Positions 1 through 14,000 are shown, counted from the first letter of the stretch. The stretch: DNA of 64,000 nt from Gigaspora rosea (GCA_003550325.1 QKWP01000123.1:263749-327748), one strand, 5' to 3'. Translations and numbers: made by a program. Notes: generated by a model from the letters alone, not told the origin.

Positions 1-78
1 AGCCAATCATTTGCCAGAATGAACGAATTTCATGATATTAATCGATGCATAACCATTATCTTATAATTAATGATTACA

Positions 79-1526
79 TAGAGATGGGAAAAGTGCGCAT
101 TTTATAATAAAATGCGCATGATATATAAAATGCGCATGATATCGCATGATAAAATTTTTTTAATTTTTATCTTTATTATTGATATATATTTAAATAAAGA
201 TACTACATATTGAAACTAAAATCAGATTTTGCCAATATACATAAATTCTTACAAATTAGCTAATTGTAAACTTCATCGTTGCTTATCTTATATAATTTGA
301 CACCTGACCCGTGGCTTTGCCACGGGATCTTTGTATAAAACTTTAGAATCTTAGTTAAATCTGTTATTCGCATTGTATAATATTCATAAATATGCTGAGT
401 TAGTTTGCATTGAATCGTCACAAAAAAATTCTGTTACTGAACATACTATTTTATTAACTACAGTATATGGTTAAGATTGTTAGTTTGCATAAAATTATGT
501 TATTATAAAATTTTGCCACAGAATACACATTCTATTTCAATATGGTTGAGCCAGTTTTTATTAGAATTATTGTGATTTTTATCATGAATTTTTATAAAAA
601 ATTCTATTGCAAAATTGTTCGCTATACCAGTAATTGCAATATATAGTGGGTTAATTTGAATTAGTATAAGCTAACTATAAAAAGCTTGTTACAAAGCTCA
701 TTACTCCAATAAAGATAGTATGCGGCTTAGTTTTATTGGTGAATGGCAATTTTTAAAATGTATTGCAAAGAGAAAACCTTATATTGCTATGTTAGTTTTA
801 GCTCATTGATCATCTTTTGAACATAACGGTAATTTTATTGGTTGGTAGATCGACATAAAACTACCAAGAAAATTAGTTGATTATTAGATAATCTGGGCGG
901 CAAAAATTCCGACCAAAAATTCTAGAAATCAATCATCTAATTGGTTGAATGTAACTTTTTTGATATTCACTAATATATTCACTATTTTTTATTAATCGTA
1001 TGTTTTATATATAGTGGATCATTTGTCGTTTCTTGCACTTGTTCTTGCACTTGTTCTTGCACTTGCATTATTCTTGTACTTGAAACCATTATACAAAACG
1101 TTTTCAAACTTTTTTTAGCCCAAAATAGTTTGTAAATATTAGGCAATCAAACAACAAAAGTAGATTTGGAAAATTCACGTTCACGATTTTGTGTTGTTTA
1201 AAGGCGTTAATAAGGGCATTAAAAAATGATATAATAATTATTCGAATGTTATAATAATTACTCTACCATGATAATAGTCATAATCATACGTATTTCTATT
1301 AGCTTTCCTATATTTAGGTCACATTTTTCAGATACGACCAATCAAAAATGTTAAAGGGAACAGACAAGTATATTGATAGTTTAGAATGTTAATTATACTT
1401 ATTTATATTTAATTTTCTATATAAAATTTTGATGGGATAAAATGCGCATGATTCGGAAACATGCGCATTAATGCGCATTCATGCGCATGATTGAGGAATC
1501 ATGCGCACGCATGAAACCCATCTCTA
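79..1526. mobile_element. hAT-like non-autonomous element with ATGCGCAT subterminal repeats
   Basis: The ends are inverted: TAGAGATGGG at 79 and its complement CCCATCTCTA ending at 1526. Just inside both ends lie several copies of ATGCGCAT(GAT) in both orientations (about 95-150 and 1440-1510). This fits hAT-type elements, where subterminal motif repeats are transposase-binding sites. No transposase reading frame is visible and the interior is plain AT-rich DNA. I could not find a matching 8-bp target duplication, so the exact borders are inferred from the end motif only. Confidence 0.55.
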
Positions 1527-1871
1527 CATGTGTTCATTTGTGAATAAAGAAATGACGTGTTATTTAAGATCAGTATAACTTTACTAATAAAAAAAAATTT
1601 ATGATAAAAGAAAATAGGCATTACATGTTTGCCTAAATGCTAAATATCAAATTAAATTTATGTACAATCATATTTTTCTTATTTTCTTTTACCAATAAAG
1701 CTTTTTTCATAATATAAATTAATTTTGCATGGCTTTATTATCTGGGTAGGTATTCCATATACAGGGTTCGCGCATTCGTTGTATTCCAGGTGCATAGACA
1801 CAACGGACATACGCTTACATACGTTCATAGATTCGGCTATTTCAATAATTTCTTTATTCCGTTTTTATTAA

Positions 1872-3482
1872 TTAAAATATAGTAGTAAAGATAATTACAG
1901 CTAAAATAATTCCGCCTACACCAACACCAACTGCAATATATAATTTGTCATTACTTGATTGCGTTTCAACAGTTTTGCTTGCAGTGGATGTGACCCAGGC
2001 ATAATTTTGTACGTCGATCGAATATATAAAGAAGATTATTGTAATGTGTGCTATATTTTCGGGGTGAACACTATAAATTAGATAATAGCAATGATTTGTA
2101 TATGTAAATCTTAAAAAATAAATAGAATTACCAAATGCAAGGATCATATAATTTTCGTGTAATGTGGCAAAATGTTCTGAAAGTGTCAGTGGATCATTTA
2201 TCGATGAAGTATTTAGAGCTGGCCACATCCAGGTATTGCATTTAATGCTACAAAATTATAATGCACTATATTGGTGCCATTAGTATTTATTGAACCACCA
2301 TATACAATAACATCTCCACTTTTGGCTAATAAAAGGCAATAACATTTAGTAAAGATAAATATCAAAAATTAAAAAGACTTGACGAATAGGTTTTCCACTA
2401 GGTTTTTTATTTTTATTAACTCTACTAATGATGATTACAAAAAACTTTTTATGTAATAATGTGATAATTGTAATAGTTGACAGCGCTTGTAATAACCTAG
2501 TGAGTAACCTATCTTACTTTGATGTCATTATATGTAGCATACTTAAGACAGCAGAATTCCCACTATGAGATTCGATAATAGAATCACCAAAAGTCTAAAA
2601 AATAGTATATTCACACAATTAATTTTGAATAAACTTAATAATAGTAATAATAATAATCGTGTACATCACTTTAGTAAGTCAGATATAAGATTTTGTGCAA
2701 ATATCCAAATATAAATGTGATAAAACAAGCTTTATGAATAAATATATGAAATTAAAAATGCAATGAAGAAAAAATTATATATATTTAAATCGTTCCTGAT
2801 TCAAATTATTAAGAGTTCCTCCAATAACTGAATTTTCACCAAAATAAATAATCAGACCATTTTGTAATAACATTGCAGCATAAGCAATAGATATATCATA
2901 ATTCAGTGATTGAGACAGTGCCATCCCGTCATAGGAGTGATATCAAGTATATTCATATCATTATAACAAACTGCTGTCGAATTACCATAAAAAATCTAAA
3001 AATTAAAATTTTATTGTTATTATCAATAATAGCTTGCAAATTATTACGGTTCTCAAGCTATAATTGAAATCATTGATACTTGGCGTTGTGCATTGTGAAA
3101 TTTTAGAATTAAATACATATACTGATGAATTGTATATATAGTTGTTGGTATTTTATGCATGTGTTTTCCCACCAATTAAGAAAAAAGTAGAATTATCAAT
3201 AGGGCTAATACTGTACAAGAACTACTAAAACTACATTCTACTGGCATCCCAATATAATTATGCCGCGAAGCGTAAAATACTAAAGGAACTTGATAGTTCA
3301 AGATACCTGACTTCATTAAATTCAGATGAAGAGGATGTTTGTCTACCAAAGAAATAAAGTCTTGGATCAACTAATGTGCTAGTTTGTCGAGTCCGAGCGA
3401 TAGGAATATTTTGACAAATGATCAAAATGCAAGATGCATCAAACAAAATATAACAAAGAAGTACATTTTGAAACAAATTCAT
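1872..3482 (-). pseudogene. Kelch-repeat membrane protein, decayed copy 1
   Basis: The minus strand holds pieces of a Kelch protein with one C-terminal membrane segment. A hydrophobic N-terminus starts at 3482 (MNLFQNVLLCYILFDASC), followed by RLYFFGRQ. Kelch-like blades with YAAMLLQNGLIIYFGE lie near 2800-2890. A spliced piece with TFGDSIIESHSGNS lies near 2510-2590 and ends at a GTAAGA donor. The last part is LLLAKSGDVIVYGGS near 2300, then a 3' exon ending with the membrane helix GVGVGGIILAVIIF. The frame shifts near 2230 between NAIPG and WPAL, and other pieces also do not join. The homologous copy at 16.1-17.3 kb keeps WP in frame with the preceding piece. The ligand is unknown. The family is large in Rhizophagus. 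Confidence 0.6.
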
Positions 3483-3658
3483 ATCAATACAGTATTATCA
3501 TTAAAAAAACAATCCACAAATTTCCTCATGATTTTTCAAACTCACTTAGATGAGAGATAAATTAAGTTATATAAATTGATTGAAGATATAATACTTGGCA
3601 TGTAGTGTTAATAGTACCAATAGCGCTAGGTGTGACGCAATCTCATTATACATAATGC

Positions 3659-3945
3659 TTATATGGGGTGTTACGTATTAAAACAGCCCTTTTTTGCAAT
3701 TTTTTGAAAATTGAGTTTTCATTAAATTTATATAAATTTTGGCACAATCGATATTTTTCAATTATAAATGAAAGTCGATTTGCATAATAAAAAATCAAGA
3801 TAATTGTAAAAGAAAAATTACACGAGGCCGTGTAAGGCCAACACATCACGAGATTACCCGATAGTCATCTGTTACATTTAACCAATCAAAATCGTGAAAT
3901 TTAATTGTAAAAAAGGGCTGTTTTAATACGTAACACCCCATATAA
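3659..3945. mobile_element. MITE with perfect 37-bp terminal inverted repeats
   Basis: The sequence TATGGGGTGTTACGTATTAA begins an arm at 3659-3695 that is repeated exactly, inverted, at 3909-3945, leaving about 210 bp of AT-rich interior. The edges read TTATA/TATAA, which fits a TA or TATA target duplication as in Tc1/mariner-type MITEs. The perfect arms suggest a recent insertion or selection on the hairpin. It lies just upstream of the Kelch copy 1 start. Confidence 0.8.
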
Positions 3946-5599
3946 ATCCAAAAAAAAATAAAAATTGACTTACATTATTCATCACATTTGTTACTATCTA
4001 CCGGAAATTGTACTTAATAACAATGATTTACTGATAGTAACGCAGTATTCTATTTGTTAGTTATTTGCTTCACTAAATCTATATTTCTACTACCATTAGT
4101 AGAATAAATTATTAGAAAACTCTGCCTTGTTTCTATTGGTCCACTTGAAGGTAGATAAATTATGTCGTACTATGTGATTATAATTTTGTAGGAGTATATA
4201 TAATTCTATACAAATTATTAATTATATAATATATATAATGCAAATATATGTGTACCTTATTAATTCACATAATTTGTAGCTTTTAGTCATTTACTTTTGT
4301 TTCCTAAATGATATTGGTCCGTCTGGTTTTGACAATGATAAATAAAAAAAGAATCCAGCTGAGTATATCTTCTAAAAAACAGAGTTTCGCGCACCAATTA
4401 AAAAAGTTGAATGTCCCGACAATCAGGAATTTCCACAAAAGGAAAATAAAATGAAGTTTCTTTAACTCGCGAATTGACAATGAATAGATTTGGATTTACC
4501 TAATTTTACTCATTAACGTAAGCTGTTTTTTATCAATTCACTTTTATTATTTAAGTGAATTGAACCTTTAAAAAAAACTAGTATGTGGTCTATTTAATTT
4601 ACTTTCTGCGTACAAAATTTTTATAAAAACTTCGAAAAGGACTATTTAAATTGAGAATGCTACTTATCATTTAAAATTTCAGACAATGCATCACACATAA
4701 TTAACAGATTAAATATTCTTCAATATATCAATTTATAAGCTAAAAATAATGAAAATGATTCGATAAGATAAAAAAAAAAAAGAGATGCAAAATCCAGTAA
4801 TTCAAATTCATAATATTATCATATTATTGTGTCAATTTGCTTTTATCTATTAGCATAGTGCATTTGTTTTGTATAAGGGATAAGCTTAGGGATGGGCAAA
4901 TTGAAGATTTTTTGAAAATACTCGCAGTCTGCACGGGCCTGCATTATGGCTAATTTGTGACCAAATTGTTAAATTTCGAAGGTTTCTGATATATTCTGAC
5001 CTTCCAAAATATTCAACATACCATCCGAGATAAGCTTATTGGTATATCTATTCATTCTCATCCTCATCCTCTAATATATCATTTTTCATTGGCGACTTTA
5101 AATTGATAAATATCAGGCTTTTCTTATTTTTTTTTTTTAACACAATTATACTAAATTAAGCAGATTTTAAGAGTTCTGCTGCTAAGTGTCTATTTTTGGG
5201 CTCACTGTCTAAACATCTTTGTATTAATTTAATGTGGTCAGAAACTATTGCAGATTTTGAGAATTAAATCAATGTCAATCTTTTCATTATAAAATGCACT
5301 TTACTATAGTAATTTCTGCCATTATTATGCCATAGAATATATATCTGAAGGTCGGAACTTCAGAGAGATAACTCTATATATGCCATTTTTCTGGTATATA
5401 ATAGGTTTCTGAAATCTCATCTTAAAGTCAGCTTTTGGATATTTGTAATATTTTCCATTATGGAAATCACTGTGAACTAGTTCTGATTCATGGATTATTT
5501 TTAGATTTTTGTTATTTTCATAGTGCATTGTTGCCTTTCTTTCCATTTTAAATTTTTATCATTTTTCATCAAATATTTTCGCAAATTTCCACCTTGTGC
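3946..5599. other. AT-rich stretch without a supported gene
   Basis: I see no convincing reading frame. A possible solo hAT-like end (TTAGGGATGGGCAAATTG) lies at about 4887-4905, but I found no partner end. The short minus-strand reading frame at 5325-5546 resembles no family I know. Confidence 0.5.
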
Positions 5600-6125
5600 T
5601 TAAGGGTAGAGGATACGTAGATCATTTATCATATGATTTTGGTAGTACAATTTTTTCTTTTTAAAATTAAAAAAATTTTTATTAAGCAAATAATTTTAAA
5701 TTTATAATAAAGGTTGTAGAATAGACTTTTCTGATTCTAATGGTGGTAAAATCAGTAATATTGGTTAAATATTTACTGAGAAACATGTACTTGAAAATTG
5801 GGTATCACTATTTGTTTACAAAAAATCATATGATGATCATATGATATACCCAATCAAAATTAACTATTTTGTGTAACTACAGAGAATTTGGATTGACTAC
5901 AGAAAACTTTACCATATATACAAGTATATTTTTTAAAAAATATTTTATTATTAAAATTTATATCATTAGAAAGAGCATGTTTTAATCTACAAATTACAAA
6001 AATTTTACCAAAAATTTAATGTTATTATAAAAAGTTTTATTAGTAGCATATTTCTAATTTCTATATAAAATCATTTGTACTACCAAAATCATATGATAAG
6101 TGATCTACGTATCCTCTACCCTTAA
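5600..6125. mobile_element. TTAA-flanked MITE (family A, short copy)
   Basis: TTAA at 5600-5603 and 6122-6125 flank a 518-bp element with about 48-bp inverted arms that start GGGTAGAGGATACGTAGATC and differ at about one position. TTAA target duplication is the hallmark of piggyBac-type elements, although the terminal bases GGG...CCC are the reverse of the usual CCC...GGG. A 1.7-kb relative with the same arms lies at 51458-53167. Confidence 0.8.
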
Positions 6126-7329
6126 TTTAAAACGATTGTAAATTCATTTGTCTTTGGATTCTTGTTAATACTATAATACTCAAGGAACCTATATTACAAA
6201 AGCATCATATACTTATGGTGAGTTTTTATCTGCAAATAACATTCCATTAAACTAAAATTTAATACCATTTTAAAACTAATTAACCTTATTAATTACATGG
6301 TAAAATGATGTATATTTTAACTTACTTCGTTAAGAAATAATTCGGCTATGTCTTTTCTATAACGAAAGCATTTAGAAATCGATACATTTTCTGATATATT
6401 TATTTTCTCTGGCATCCCATGTAAAGTGCATCCATACAATTAGTTCTGGTTTCCAAATAAGCTGTGGAAAAAATTCTCCATTTCCAATTTCTATAATATC
6501 TTAAACTTTTCTAATGGAATCCATTCGAAATAGTAGCAAGAAATGACGTGCATCTTTGTATTTTTTAATGAATTCGTGCAATCTTTATAACCACTTGTAC
6601 AACCAGGATTCTCGTTAAGTAATAATTTTGGATAACTCTTGATGCATCAGTTGCTTAATGTTTTTTACAAGCAGTACAAAGGCCGTAGTCTTCAAGACTG
6701 ATTAGAAAGATTGTGATCTAATGTTCAACATCTGTTTCACAATTATGACATCAGGATTTCATTGTCTCTCAATCTTTATACGAAACTGTTCTTCTTTTCC
6801 CAGTCTTTTATATTTAGCATTTCCATAAAAAGAAACAGCATAAATTTCTCGATTCTTAATATTATATCAAATCGATATTAAAATCTAAATATGTGAGGCA
6901 ATACGAAGCGCTACACAATTCCTATTCAATAACAATATGCGTTGCATCCTGACCAGAATTATATATGACATGAATTTGTAAAAATATAAACTAAAATAGC
7001 ATAAATGGTAACCACTTGTAAAATTTTTGATAAAAAAAGATGTGTTTGATGAGTATAAACAGTCATAATTCTTGCTCTAGATAGCAAGTGTAAAAAAATT
7101 AGTGTTTCGATCCATAATCCGCTAATCTGAATTAATCCAATGATTCGGATATCCGTATCCGTTAATTTTACTGTAACCGGATAGATTCGTAATATTTACG
7201 GATTAAGGTTAAGGATTATCCGGATCATAATCCTAAATATCTTTCATGCAATTGTCAATTTGATCAGCATCCGATGATAAATATATTACACTCCCTTTGA
7301 TTAATGTGAATGTAACAATTATTTATTAC
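6126..7329. other. AT-rich stretch without a supported gene
   Basis: No family-matching reading frame is visible. Around 7120-7230 a short run of GGAT/ATCC-like words (a degenerate repeat of 'ccgaatcc/ggattcgg' type) looks like the remains of an inverted-repeat element, but I cannot define its ends. Confidence 0.4.
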
Positions 7330-8460
7330 AGCTGATTTGAAAATTAGTGAAGCATTAGCGGAAGTCCTTTGCAAAAACGTTACTTCAGCTTCATTAGGTT
7401 TGCCATGAATAATATTGGTTCTGAAGGAGGAAAAGAATTTGCAGCGTCTCTTTATAAAAATTCTACTATGGCATCTTTGAATCTTTGCAATAACCAAATT
7501 GGTTTTAAAGGAATAAAACCAATTAGCGGAATCACTTTGTAAAAATACTACCCTTACTTCATTGAATCTTTGTAATAATATATTGTGTTCTAAAAATATG
7601 AAAGTATTAGTGAAGAACCTTTGCAAAATCGTCAGTTTAACTTCTTTAGAACTTAGCGGTAAAAAAATTCATACTGAACAGAAGATTTTTTATAAAAATT
7701 CTATTTTAACTTCTTTAAATCTTTACCTTAATGTACTCGGCCCTGAGGGTGGAAAAGCATTAGCAAAAGCTCTTTGCAACAATACTTCGCTTACTTCATT
7801 GAATCTTGATACAAATCACATTGATTCTACTGCTGGGGAAGCAATAGCAATGGCCCTTTGCAAAAATAACACTTAACTTCGTTAGATCATAGCAACCATA
7901 TCTCTTTAACTTCGTTAAACCTTAACCTCACTAACTTCTGTAGTAAAGGTGTAAAAACAATAGCGGAGTCCCTTTGTAAAAATACTACCCTGACTTCTCT
8001 ATGTCTTTTCAATAATTCTATTTTTACTAATAGAGAAAAAGCACTAGCAGAAGCTCTTTGTAAAAACACCACATTAAGATCATTAAATCTTGGTTATAAT
8101 CCACTTTATCTTGAAGTTGGAAAAGTTAATAAATTTCGTCCTGAAGTGTGGATAGCATTTGCAAAGGCACTTTGTACAAACATTACTCTGACTTCTTTGA
8201 ATCTTGAACATGTTGGACTTCGTCCTGAGAGTGTAGAAATATTAGTAGATGCGCTTTGTAAAATGCTACTTTGCTTTCTTAAAACCTTTGCGACAATCAA
8301 CTTGGTTCTGAGGGAGGGAAAGCATTTGGTACTTTATAAAAATGCCACTTTGACTGATTAGATCTTGGTAATAATAAATTTGTTTCAGAAGGAAGGATAG
8401 CATTAGCAGAGGCTCTTTGTACAAACACTGTCTTAACTTCTCTAAATATTTAAAGACGAT
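7330..8460 (+). pseudogene. RNI-type leucine-rich-repeat gene, decayed
   Basis: The plus strand encodes diverged 28-residue ribonuclease-inhibitor-type LRRs of the form LTSLNL..N.LG.EGGKALA.ALCKN. The best run is at 7562-7876 (GPEGGKALAKALCNN, then LTSLNLDTNHIDS). Further pieces follow to 8460 (HVGLRPESVEILVDALCK), but stops and frame changes break them into at least four segments and no start or kinase domain is attached. The repeats are related to, but clearly older than, the near-identical LRR units on the opposite strand at 9.6-12.8 kb. The two loci converge. Confidence 0.7.
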
Positions 8461-9589
8461 CCTCGAATCTGAACAAACTAAGTTTCAAAAGGAAATGAAT
8501 TAGGAAGCTTTATGTAAAGCATAAATTTAATTATCGTTACAATCAAATGTGTTTCGAAGACATTAATATATTAAAAAAAATCATTGTGTAAACTTCTTTA
8601 TTACTGTAAAATAATGAATTGGCTTTGAAATATAGTTATAAACCAAAAACTCTTTAACATCATTCGCCATTTTTTAATTATCATCATAAATAGTGTTACA
8701 TTTTTTTATAGTCTGAATCAATGCGTTAAATTATTAAGTCAAGGTAATAGATGGGCTCAAATATACGGTTTAGGCATAAAATATTAATGTAAGGTTGTAC
8801 AGTACAGTACTGTAGCGCTATTTTGGTAGAGATAAAAATTTAATATAAAATATTTAAAAAAAACCTCTTAATAGTCTATGAGGAATGAAATTAAAAACTA
8901 ATTTTATGATCGATATGTGTTGGTTATTTAGATTTGCAAATCTATCGTGGCTACTTAACTGAAATAACGTATTCTTAGAATTAGCATTGATTAATTGCTT
9001 GTGTGATATTAGTAAATTGTCATCCGATGTGATGTCATATAGGGAAAAACTTTAACACAACCATTGACATCTTGCTAATTTGTAATTATGCTAAAATCAT
9101 TACTTATTCCCACAAAATAAACAAATTTAAATTGTATTTTCTATGCTATACCGTATAACCGTGAAATAACGCGCAGAGGTACAATTTCGAATTCCGGCTG
9201 AAATCTGAAATAACGCCCCTATGCGTTATTTCGCGGCTATAATACGGATTGTAATTTTAATAAATTAAAATCATATATAAATTATTTTATAAACATTAAA
9301 TCATGAAACTAATATTTGATAGATTGTTTAGTATTTTCTCTTTTTCTCTGTTGGCTTTTGTTTATTTATCGTTTTTGATTTAGTACAATACTTTAAATAA
9401 ATAAATTTTATTTTATTTAATTTACTGGGAGTAAGCTAGTGAACTGCTAATGATTGCAATTTTGTTTGTAAACAGTGTTAACACAGTTTATAATTTTATA
9501 TTTGGATTGTTCGATTTTATTTTAAGGTCAATATAATTACTCTGAAAATTCAAAAAAAAAACCAGTGCGGTGTTCTTAGAAAGTGTATC
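8461..9589. other. AT-rich spacer with one small hairpin element
   Basis: This separates the two convergent LRR loci. The only structure seen is at about 9150-9247, where CCGTGAAATAACGC and GCGTTATTTCGCGG face each other, with a further internal GAAATAACGC copy. It looks like a tiny foldback element. No gene is supported. Confidence 0.5.
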
Positions 9590-11017
9590 TACTAATGTTT
9601 TTTAAGCCTTCACGTTCAAGTTCATTATCTTCAAGATTAATGAAGTCAGTGTCGTGTTTTGCAAAGTGCATCTGCCAATGCTTTTAATCCTTCAAATCCA
9701 AGTTCATTACCATCATTATTTAATGAGGTTATCATAGTGTCAATGCTTTCTCCTTCTGCTCAAGGTAAATCATATCGAGATCCAAATCTTTTAGCGAAAT
9801 GTTCTTGTTAAGTGCATCAGCTAATGCTTTTCCTACTGTTCCAAGTTTATTATATCGTAGATCCAAAACTTTTAGCGAGATGTTCTTGCCAAGTGCATTG
9901 GCTAATGCTTTTCCATCTTCTGATTCAAGTCCATTGATATAGAGACCTAGAAAAGTTAAAGAAGTGTTCATGCAAAGTGCGCTTTTCCTCCTCCTGATCC
10001 AAGTCCATTATAACTAAGATCCAAAGAAGTAACGTGAAGTTTTAGCAAAGTGCATCTGCTAATGCTTTTCCTCCTTCTGATCCAAGTACATTACCAATAA
10101 GAGTTAATGAAGTTTGCGTGATGTTCTTGCAAAGTGCATCTGCTAATGCTTTTCCACTTTCCTATCCAAATTCATTATTACTAAGATCCAAAGAAATTAA
10201 CGTGGAGTTTATGCAAAGTGCATCTTTTAATGCTTTTCCTCCTTATGCTCCAAGTTTATTTTCACCAAGATTAATGAAATTAGCGTGGTGTTCTTGCAAA
10301 GTGCATCTGCTAATGGTTTTCTTCCTTCTGATCCAAGTTCATTACCAATAAGAGTTAATGAAGTTAGCGTGGTGTTCTTGCAAAGTGCATCTGCTAATGC
10401 TTTTCCTCCTCCTGCTCCAAGTTCATTACCATTTAGTTTCAGAGAAGTCAGCGTGGAGTTCTTGCAAAGTGCATTTGCTAATGCTTTTCCTTCTTCTGCT
10501 CCAAGTCCATTATATCGTAGATTCAAATCTTTCAGCTTGGTATTCTTGCAAAGTGCAACTGCTAATGCTTTTCCTCCTTCTGATCCAAGTTCATTATGAC
10601 TAAGATCCAAAAATGTTTGCGTGAAGTTCTTGCAAGTGTATCTCTAATAATTTTCCTCCTTCTGCTCCAAGATTACTATCAAATGTTTCAAAGAAGTCAG
10701 CGTGGTATTCTTGCAAAGTACATTTATTAACTCGTCAAAACTTTTCAATTCAAATCTATAACCAGAAAGATCTCATTTTTTTTAGCTTCGGGACTATCCT
10801 TGCTGTTTTTGATAATTTCTTCAAAAAATCCTAATGCTTCGAGAAATTTGCATTGCTCTAAACATTCGTATGCTTCGTTTTTAATTTCACAAGAGTACAA
10901 TTATCCTGTACTGAAGTTTTTGAAATCATCATATCGATAAATAAAGCGGAGCTGATGTCTTAATTTCAAGTGAATTAATATATGAATTGACAGGACTTGA
11001 AGAGTTAGCATTATCTT
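9590..11017 (-). pseudogene. Kinase-less tandem copy of the LRR tail
   Basis: The segment 10740-11017 repeats the linker that joins kinase and LRRs in the neighbouring gene (homologous to about 12760-13060: EALGFFEEIIKN-like text, then the VLCKNT entry to the LRRs). About 13 LRRs of 28 residues follow down to 9590. The linker copy carries small deletions and the LRR run is split into several frames (9732-9971, 10227-10610). No kinase domain or start precedes it. It is best read as a tandem segmental duplication of the 3' half of the gene at 11018-14205. A single long transcript including both halves is possible but would need splicing past a stop at 11018. Confidence 0.65.
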
Positions 11018-14000
11018 TTAGTGATTGTTCTTGCCAAGTGCATCGGCTAATGCTTTTCTTTCTTTTGATCCAAGTTCATTATAACTAAGATCCAAAAAAG
11101 TCAGCGTGGAGTTCTTGCAAAGAGCATCTGATAATGCTTTTACTCCTTCCGACCCAAGTCCATTATCAAAAAGACTTAATGAAGTTAACGTAGTGTTCTT
11201 GCAAAGTGCATCTGCTAATGCTTTTCCTTCTTCTGATCCAAGTTGATTACCATTAAGATTTAATGAAGTTAGCGTGATGTTCTTGCAAAGTGCATCTGCT
11301 AATGCTTTTCCTCCTTCCGATCCAAGTTGATTATCATCAAGGTCTAATGAAGTTAGCGTGGTGTTCTTGCAAAGTGCATCTGCTAATGCTTTTCCTCCTT
11401 CCGATCCAAGTTCATTATAACTAAGATCCAAAGAAGTTAGCGTGGTGTTCTTGCAAAGTGCATCTGCTAATGCTTTTCCTCCTTCTGATCCAAGTTCATT
11501 ATGACCAAGATTCAAAGAAGTTAGCGTGTTGTTCTTGCAAAGTGCATTTGCTAATGCTTTTCCTCCTTTTGCTCCAAGTTCATTACTATAAAGATTTAAT
11601 GAAGTTAGTGCGGTGTTTCTGCAAAGTGCATTTGCTAATGGTTTTCCTCCTTCCGATCCAAGTTTATTATAAGAAAGGATCAATGAAGTTAGCGTGGTGT
11701 TCATGCAAAGTGCGTATGCTAATGCTTTTCCTCCTATTGCTCCAAGTTCATTACTATGAAGATTTAATGAAGTTAGTGTGGTGTTCTTGTAAAGTGCAGC
11801 TGCTAATGCTTGTCCTCCTTCTGCTCCAAGTTTATTAATATATAGGTCCAAAGAAGTCAGCGTGGAATTTTTGCAAAGTGCATTTGCTAATGCTTTTCCT
11901 CCTTCTAATCCAAGTTTATTATGAACAAGATTCAAAGAAATTAGCGTGTTGTTCTTGCAAAGTNGTTAGCGTGGTGTTCTTGCAAAGTGCATCTGCTAAT
12001 GCTTTTCCTCCTTCCGATCCAAGTTCATTATAACTAAGATCCAAAGAAGTTAGCGTAATGTTCTTGCAAAGTGCATCTGCTAATACTTTTCCTCCTTCTG
12101 TTCCAAGTCCAGTACAACTAAGATCAAATGAAGTTAGCGTGATGTTCTTACTAAGTGCATCAGCTAATGCTTTTCCTCCTTCTGATCCAAGTCTGTTATG
12201 ACTAAGATCCAAAGAAGTCAGCGTGGTATTCGCGCAAAGTGCAGCTGCTAATGCTTTTCCTCCTTCTGATCCAAGTTCATTACGATTAAGATCTAATGAA
12301 GTTAACGTGGTGCTCTTGCAAAGTGCATTTCCTAATGCTTTTTCCTCCTTCCGATCCAAGTTCATTACGATTAAGATCAAATGAAGTCAGCGTGGAGTTT
12401 TTGCAAAGTGCATTTGCTAATGCTTTTCCTCCTTCTAATCCAAGTTTATTATGAACAAGATTCAAAGAAATTAGCGTGTTGTTCTTGCAAAGTGCAACTG
12501 CTAATGCTTTTCCTCCTTCTGCTCCAAGTTCATTACTACAAAGATTTAATGAAGTTAGTGTGGTGTTTTTAAAAAGTGCATTTGCTAATGCTTTTCCTCC
12601 TTCTGATCCAAGTTGATCATAACTAAGATCCAAAGAAGTCAGTATAGAATTCTTGCAAAGTGCATCTGCTAATGCTTTCCCTTCTTCTGCTCCAAGATTA
12701 CAATAATATAGATTCAAAGAAGTCAGCATGGTGTTCTTGCAAAGTACATGCATTAATTCGTCTAAATTTTTCAATTCAAATCTATGACCAGAAAGATCCC
12801 AAGTTGACGCATTTTTTTTATCTTCGAGACTATCTTTGCTGTTTTTGAGAATTTCTTCAAAAAGTCCTAATGCTTCGAGAAATTTGCATTGCTTTAAGCA
12901 TTCGAATGCTTCTTTTCTTAATTTCTCAAGAGTACTATTGTCCTGCACTGAAGTTTTTGAATTTATCGTATCCGATAAATAAAGTGGAGCTGATGTCTTA
13001 ATTTCAAGTGAATTAATATGTGAATTGACAGGACTAGAAGAGTTAGCATTATCTTTAATTAAATGTTTGACAGTGGTAAATTGATATAAGCCTTCGTTAG
13101 CGAGTTGGTTTAAAGTGTTGAAAATTAATTTTGTCTCTGGACGATTATCAGGATTCTTATCCCAACATTGCTTGTAAAGCTCAATGTATTTTTGTGGTGT
13201 GCCATCTATAGGCTCTTCTCTTCTCCCTTGGACTACCGAACTAATTATAATAAATGAATCGAAGGATTCAAATGGTGGTCTACCGCTTGAAATTTCCCAT
13301 AAAATTATTCCAAAACTATAGACATCAGATTTCTTATCACGTTTATATCTGGGGACAATAAAGCATTGTGGCTCAATGTAAGCCAGCATTCCATGAGCAG
13401 TTGAGTCTGAAGTCATCATCGATGTCTCATTTATCTGTTTCGATAATCCAAAATCTGCAATCTTTGGTTGTTTTTGATGAATTAAGATATTCTTTGAATG
13501 CTAAATTATTACAGAATTAATTATTTAAAATTCCATACGATAGTCAATTAATTAAAATACTACAATAATTCATATAGTAAAATATATTCAATATTTACCA
13601 AGTCTCTATGAACAATATGATTATCATGTAAGAATAAAAGTCCGAGCGCTATTTCTCTAGCAATGTGTAGTTTATCTTCCCATTGTAAATTATCAAATTC
13701 TGCTTTTAGATATTCTCGTAAAGTTCCTTCGTTTGCATATTGCATAACCATATGATAATGTCCATCACAATCTAAGATATTGTAAATAATTTTAATATAT
13801 TGTAATAGTGATTAAATACTCAGATATTATAAGAATATATACTTTTGGTGACTCCATAAAAAGAAATAATATTTGGGTGATTACTAACCCTTCGTAATAA
13901 TTTAAGCTAACAATATGCATTATAAGAATTTAATATGTATTAGAAAGGAATTCAAATCTTAATGCAATAAATAATACCTCATTTATAAAATCTTTAATAA

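Larger units (their letters stand above)
9590..12760 (-). repeat. 84-bp coding minisatellite (LRR units)
   Basis: The LRR coding DNA is a tandem repeat with an 84-bp period (28 codons), recognisable by the repeated words gcaaagtgcatctgctaatgc and ccttctgatccaag on the plus strand. Two blocks occur, at about 11018-12760 (roughly 20 units) and 9590-10740 (roughly 13 units), separated by a duplicated linker. Units are highly alike at DNA level, so unequal crossing-over or gene conversion is recent or continuing. The period is kept in frame nearly everywhere. Confidence 0.85.

Noticed and set aside
4887-4910. Complete hAT-like element beginning at TTAGGGATGGGCAAATTG
   Set aside because: No inverted partner end or target duplication was found nearby.
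10118-12848. Plus-strand frames with SASANAF or VHLLMLFLLLLQVHY repeats
   Set aside because: Antisense shadows of the 84-bp LRR coding repeat on the minus strand.
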